Source of the DNA: JBFFSQ01 sp041572275
GTDB lineage: Bacteria > Pseudomonadota > Gammaproteobacteria > SZUA-229
NCBI GenBank assembly: GCA_041572275.1
Contig: JBFFSQ010000118.1
Location: 1-8,917, forward strand
Direction: 5' to 3'
DNA: 8,917 bases
Position numbers and translations under genes: made by a program
The notes under the pieces: model-generated
What the model was told of the DNA's origin: nothing
Seen by the model: only the letters and a program-made list of their open reading frames with translations
Databases searched by the model: none
In this document: piece after piece, positions 5,660 to 8,917 of the stretch
How positions within the stretch are numbered: position 1 is the first letter of the stretch
Layout: every line of letters begins with the position of its first letter

Positions 5660-7816
5660 TTATAGTGACAGGCTTTCTTTCAGGATCTTGGGTGTCACAA
5701 AAATCAACAGTTCAGCCTTTTCATCCCGTTTCAGTGAATGACGGAACAGTGAACCGATCAGTGGTAAGTCACCCAGGAAAGGCACTTTGTCGAGTTCATC
5801 GGTGAGTGTGCTTTCATAAATACCGCCGAGCACGACTGTGTCGCCATTGTTTACCAGTACCTGGGTCTGGACCTCGCGGGTGTCGATGCTGGGTATCTGG
5901 TCAATACCAAACAGTTCACCGACTGCATCTTTGTTCACCGCCAGGTCAAGGATGACGCGATCGTCAGGTGTAATTTGTGGTGTAACCTTAATACTTAATA
6001 CCGCCTTTTTGAAGGCGATCTGGGTAGCACCACTGGAGGTTGTCGTTTCATAAGGAATCTCGACACCGGATTCGATAAAGGCTTCGTTGCGATCCGAAGT
6101 GACTACTCGAGGACTAGCCACGATTTCTGTGGTGTTTTCAGCCTGGCGTGCCGACAGTTCCAGGTCAAGCAGGCTGCCACCACTGAGGATGGAGAAGGCT
6201 ATACTACCAGCCGCAGAGGTCGATGGCATATTGACATTGAAACGGTCAAACGCACTGGCTGGGACAGCCACAGGTGTTGGAGGTAATCCATTGATGATGT
6301 TTTGATTGGCTTCAGTGACCATTGAATTGGTGCCGAAAATAGAGCCACTACTGGTGCTCAGACTGTTATTACCAGATGATGAGGCGGTCGTGACACCAAA
6401 GCGTGTACCCAGCTCCTTAACGAAATCATCGGTGGCGATAACAATACGCGACTCAATTAGAACCTGACGAACAGGAACATCCAGTCTGGCCAATATACGC
6501 TGGATATCAGTGATGGCATCCTCGGTATCCTTGATCATGATGGAATTAGTACGTTCATCAATAATGACTGAGCCTCGGCTGGTTAACAGGCCACCTTTGT
6601 CACCGCCACCAGCAGCAAACAGTTTTTCAAGCTCGGTCACTTTGGCAAAGTTGATGGTGATGAATGCTGTGCGTAAAGGCGCGAGCTCTTCAACCTGTTG
6701 CTTGGCCTCCAGTTCAATTTTTTCCTGGGCGGCAATTTCTTCGCTAGGGGCAACCAGAACAACATTGCCATTTTCACGTTTATCCAGTCCTTTGGCTTTA
6801 AGAATGATATCGAGGGCCTGGTCCCAGGGAACGTTTTTCAGGCGTAGGGTCAGGTTACCATCGACAGAGTCACTGACCACGATGTTCAGGCCGGTAAAAT
6901 CTGCGATTAGCTGCAATACAGCGCGGATAGGAATGTCCTGGAAATTTAATGACAGACGTTCACCTACATAACCGAATTTTTCTTTTTTGATTTCTTCCAG
7001 TTCTTCCTTGGAAATAGGTTTCAGTTCGACGGTGAAAGTTTTGTCGGTCTGATAGGCCAGGTGTTCGTAGTTGTGATCAAGTGGTTCGATTTCAATGCGT
7101 GCAGCATTATCCATTTCCATACTGTCAATAGATTTTACCGGTGTTGCAAAATCGATTACATCGAGGCGTTGATGCAGGTCTTTGGGCAGTTTGGCACCGA
7201 TGAAACGAATAACGACCTTGCCGTCCTGTTCACTCACATCCATGGGTATGTTGGGCTCAGTCAGGTTGATGATGACACGGCCTTCACCTTTTTCGCCGCG
7301 ACGGAAGTCGATGTTTTCAATTCCACGAGCAACTTCACGAAAACGCGATGAAGGTGCACCGGCTACATTTTTCATGCCGCTGGGAGCAGCGGTGGATTCA
7401 CTGTCCAGCGTAATCATGACCTTGTCTTTCTCAGTAGTGACCGAGTAAGGCACAATTTCGGCCAGGTTTAAAATGACACGGGTCTTGTCTTTAGCGGTGA
7501 TAGTGGTGACTGAATTGGCAATGCCAACACCAATAGGTTGAGTTCTGCGCTCCAGATTGCTCTTGGTGTCAGCAAAGTCGAATGCAATGCGAGCTGGATT
7601 GTCAATTGTGAAGCTGAGAGGTTTCTCCGCTGCATCCACCAGATCAATGATTACCTGGATGCGATTACCGGGTAGGGTGTTGTAGCGGATGGCTTCAATG
7701 GCATTGGATGCCGCATAACTCGCCGTTGAAAACCAGCTGCTGATAAATATCAAACAGACGGATAACAGTAATACAAACTTGTGTGAGCGTCTGCCTGAGA
7801 CAGGGTTGCTATTCAT
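5660..7816 (-). CDS. pilQ: Type IV pilus secretin PilQ
   Basis: PilQ forms the outer-membrane ring through which the type IV pilus is extruded and retracted. From ATG 7816 it is 718 residues. The signal peptide has a hydrophobic core at about 14-31 and probable cleavage near SYA-A (about residue 35). Two AMIN domains (about 39-138 and 165-266) would bind peptidoglycan. A secretin/TonB N-terminal (STN/N0) domain lies at about 287-357 (LSLNFQDIPIRAVLQLIADF), followed by an N1-type domain at about 384-446. The secretin domain spans about 545-712, with the signature VPFLGDLPLIGSLFR (678-692). A Ser/Gly/Asn-rich stretch (about 477-540) sits before the barrel region. ATG 7828 overlaps the pilP stop (TAATG) and would add four residues, but only ATG 7816 has a good GGAG site at 6 nt, so I prefer it. 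The product works with PilP, whose gene is immediately upstream. Confidence 0.97.
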   Translation of the reverse strand: MNSNPVSGRRSHKFVLLLSVCLIFISSWFSTASYAASNAIEAIRYNTLPGNRIQVIIDLVDAAEKPLSFTIDNPARIAFDFADTKSNLERRTQPIGVGIANSVTTITAKDKTRVILNLAEIVPYSVTTEKDKVMITLDSESTAAPSGMKNVAGAPSSRFREVARGIENIDFRRGEKGEGRVIINLTEPNIPMDVSEQDGKVVIRFIGAKLPKDLHQRLDVIDFATPVKSIDSMEMDNAARIEIEPLDHNYEHLAYQTDKTFTVELKPISKEELEEIKKEKFGYVGERLSLNFQDIPIRAVLQLIADFTGLNIVVSDSVDGNLTLRLKNVPWDQALDIILKAKGLDKRENGNVVLVAPSEEIAAQEKIELEAKQQVEELAPLRTAFITINFAKVTELEKLFAAGGGDKGGLLTSRGSVIIDERTNSIMIKDTEDAITDIQRILARLDVPVRQVLIESRIVIATDDFVKELGTRFGVTTASSSGNNSLSTSSGSIFGTNSMVTEANQNIINGLPPTPVAVPASAFDRFNVNMPSTSAAGSIAFSILSGGSLLDLELSARQAENTTEIVASPRVVTSDRNEAFIESGVEIPYETTTSSGATQIAFKKAVLSIKVTPQITPDDRVILDLAVNKDAVGELFGIDQIPSIDTREVQTQVLVNNGDTVVLGGIYESTLTDELDKVPFLGDLPLIGSLFRHSLKRDEKAELLIFVTPKILKESLSL

Positions 7817-7822
7817 AAAGTG

Positions 7823-7826
7823 CTCC
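7823..7826 (-). promoter_or_regulatory. Shine-Dalgarno sequence deciding the pilQ start
   Basis: GGAG is 6 nt before ATG 7816 and lies inside the longer reading frame that begins at ATG 7828. The ATG at 7828 has no recognisable Shine-Dalgarno sequence and would depend on coupling to the pilP stop codon. The site supports the shorter PilQ. Confidence 0.65.
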
Positions 7827-7827
7827 A

Positions 7828-8358
7828 TTAATTATCGCTGATGCCCAGGCTTGCATTACGTTCAATATACCCGCCTAGACCATCAGGTATAATCTCAACC
7901 AAATCAATTCTATCTTCAGAAACAACAACTATCTGACCTTCGTTCTGGCCGGCATAGTTGCCAACTTGAACGCGGTGCACAATGTTTTGCGGGTCTTTGA
8001 TCAGGCCCCAGGTTTGCTGGTTCTGTTCAAGTATGCCGACCATGCGCAGTGTATCCAGTGGGAAATTTTCCAGTGGTTCCTTCGGTCGTTCAATGTTTGG
8101 ACGCAGTCCAGTGTCATCTTCTTCCTCATCATCAACTTCAAATGCGGCTTCAAAAGGATCGCGCAAATCAGAGGCAGAGTATATGAAGTTTTTGTAAGGC
8201 TTAAACTGAGGTAACGGTTGTACGCTACCCAGATGTTTGGCACGGGTTTCTGCAATATATTCGTGCAAATCGGTGACGTCCTGGCTGCAAGCCGAGAGTG
8301 TCGATACCAGGAAAGTTGCCAATAATAATTTAGTGCTTGTCAGTGTATGGGTCGCCAT
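7828..8358 (-). CDS. pilP: Type IV pilus assembly lipoprotein PilP
   Basis: PilP is a periplasmic lipoprotein of the pilus alignment complex that connects PilN/PilO in the inner membrane to the N0 domain of PilQ. The product is 176 residues. Its lipoprotein signal ends in lipobox LSA-Cys24 followed by Ser-Gln. A disordered segment includes the conserved DLRDPFE motif (64-70) and an acidic run, DDEEEDD (76-82). The beta-sandwich HR domain occupies about 99-165 (LDTLRMVGILEQNQQTWGLI; later VHRVQVGNYAGQNEG). The start ATG shares one base with the pilO stop (TAATG). A good GAGGAG site sits 8 nt upstream, within the end of pilO. The stop overlaps a possible pilQ start in the same way. Length and motifs are normal for the family. 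Confidence 0.96.
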   Translation of the reverse strand: MATHTLTSTKLLLATFLVSTLSACSQDVTDLHEYIAETRAKHLGSVQPLPQFKPYKNFIYSASDLRDPFEAAFEVDDEEEDDTGLRPNIERPKEPLENFPLDTLRMVGILEQNQQTWGLIKDPQNIVHRVQVGNYAGQNEGQIVVVSEDRIDLVEIIPDGLGGYIERNASLGISDN

Positions 8359-8917
8359 TATTCAGTCTCCTCATTTTCATCGAGGTACTGGTAGGTGACT
8401 GCAGTTAGCTCCATGACCAGTCGTACACCTGATTTGTTATCGGGGTGTTTGATGGATATGTCCTGTACAGTCACGATTCTAGGCAGTGCGGCTACACCAC
8501 TGATGAAGCGTGCAAACTGGTGATAACGGCCACTGACTCTTAACTTTATTGGATATTCGGCATAGAACTCTTTCGGGCTCAGGCCTTCGGGCTTGAACAG
8601 GTCGATCTCCAGACCGCTGGCTATACCTGTTTGGGAGATATCTGTCAGCAGGGTTTCGATTTCTGTTTTATTCGGTAATTGCCTTAATAACGCGCCGAAT
8701 GAGCGTTTCATTTCGTCCAGCTGCTGTTTGTATGCTTCCAGATTCACGGCTTTACTTTGTTTGCGGTCAAACGTAATCCGTAGCTCGGCTTCTTTTTTCT
8801 CGGCTTTTTCCAGCGTTTCAATTTGTGGTTTGGTATCAAACCAGAAACCCAGTCCAAGCACGAGTATACACACCAGGATGATTGCGCCGATTTTAACGGG
8901 TTTGGGGGCTGTACCGA
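8358..8917 (-). CDS. pilO: Type IV pilus inner-membrane assembly protein PilO (5' end beyond right edge)
   Basis: PilO pairs with PilN in the inner membrane and periplasm to align the pilus motor with the secretin, binding PilP. The C-terminal 185 residues are visible; the true start is off the window. The frame stays open from position 8917 and begins with GTAPKPVKIGAIILV, so a GTG at 8873 lies inside the membrane helix and is not the start. The transmembrane helix covers roughly visible residues 9-25 (IGAIILVCILVLGLGFW). A charged heptad-like coiled-coil region follows (FDTKPQIETLEKAEKKEAEL). The ferredoxin-like PilO core comes next, with the conserved EFYAEYPIKLRVSGRYHQ segment. About 20-25 residues are probably missing at the N-terminus. 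The gene ends in a TAATG overlap with pilP. Confidence 0.95.
   Translation of the reverse strand, partial: GTAPKPVKIGAIILVCILVLGLGFWFDTKPQIETLEKAEKKEAELRITFDRKQSKAVNLEAYKQQLDEMKRSFGALLRQLPNKTEIETLLTDISQTGIASGLEIDLFKPEGLSPKEFYAEYPIKLRVSGRYHQFARFISGVAALPRIVTVQDISIKHPDNKSGVRLVMELTAVTYQYLDENEETE
8367..8372 (-). promoter_or_regulatory. Shine-Dalgarno sequence of pilP
   Basis: GAGGAG lies within the last codons of pilO, 8 nt before the pilP ATG. It supports the start at 8358 and shows pilP can also be initiated independently of coupling. Confidence 0.6.

Noticed and set aside
6210..6400. Ser/Gly/Asn-rich stretch in PilQ as an unusual insertion
   Set aside because: Low-complexity variable segments ahead of the conserved secretin core are common in PilQ proteins, the frame is intact, and flanking domains are normal.
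6510..6971. Plus-strand open frame of 153 codons inside pilQ
   Set aside because: It is the antisense of the well-supported PilQ STN/N1 region. Its Ser/Arg/Leu-rich composition is typical of an antisense shadow.
8112..8133. Acidic run DDEEEDD in PilP as a special metal-binding element
   Set aside because: It lies in the disordered linker before the HR domain. Charged, variable linkers are usual in PilP and there is no defined metal-site spacing.
8871..8873. GTG as the start of PilO
   Set aside because: The frame stays open to the window edge, and the upstream codons encode the first half of the expected transmembrane helix, so the true start lies outside the window.

Overview
The window is a conserved chromosomal block from a gammaproteobacterium. 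Every gene reads on the minus strand, so transcription runs from the right edge to the left edge. Gene order in the direction of transcription is pilO (5' end cut by the window edge), pilP, pilQ, an unnamed Ig-like/acidic-loop lipoprotein gene, aroK, aroB, a dgt-like HD-domain hydrolase gene, a damX-like AAA/SPOR gene, and the first 43 codons of gltB. The order pilMNOPQ-aroK-aroB-(damX-like)-gltB is familiar from Pseudomonas and related gammaproteobacteria. That synteny, the diderm parts (secretin, two lipoboxes) and the moderate base composition support the assignment. The genus cannot be read from this window.

Right part (about 5660-8917): the alignment and secretin module of the type IV pilus machine. 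PilO is an inner-membrane protein with a periplasmic coiled coil. PilP is an inner-membrane lipoprotein linking PilO/PilN to the secretin. PilQ is the outer-membrane secretin, with AMIN peptidoglycan-binding domains. The genes overlap by single nucleotides (TAATG).

Middle (about 4938-5639): a predicted 233-residue lipoprotein with an Ig-like strand region and three acidic, EF-hand-like loops. I cannot assign it to a named family. It sits between pilQ and aroK, which are adjacent in the canonical order, and it is the most novel item here.

Left-centre (about 359-4905): aroK and aroB give two shikimate-pathway steps. They are followed by a dNTP triphosphohydrolase-like gene and a membrane-anchored AAA protein ending in a SPOR domain (septal peptidoglycan binding). 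aroK/aroB overlap as ATGA and aroB/dgt as TAATG, so one polycistronic, translationally coupled unit is likely. The cluster thus combines pilus assembly, aromatic precursor synthesis, nucleotide-pool hydrolysis and cell division.

Left edge (1-358): the start of gltB, recognised from a short propeptide followed by the Cys-Gly-Phe-Gly amidotransferase N-terminus. A 227-bp intergenic region precedes it and holds a good sigma70-type promoter with a 17-bp spacer, so gltB(D) probably forms its own transcription unit. No mobile elements, CRISPR arrays, tRNA or rRNA genes were seen.
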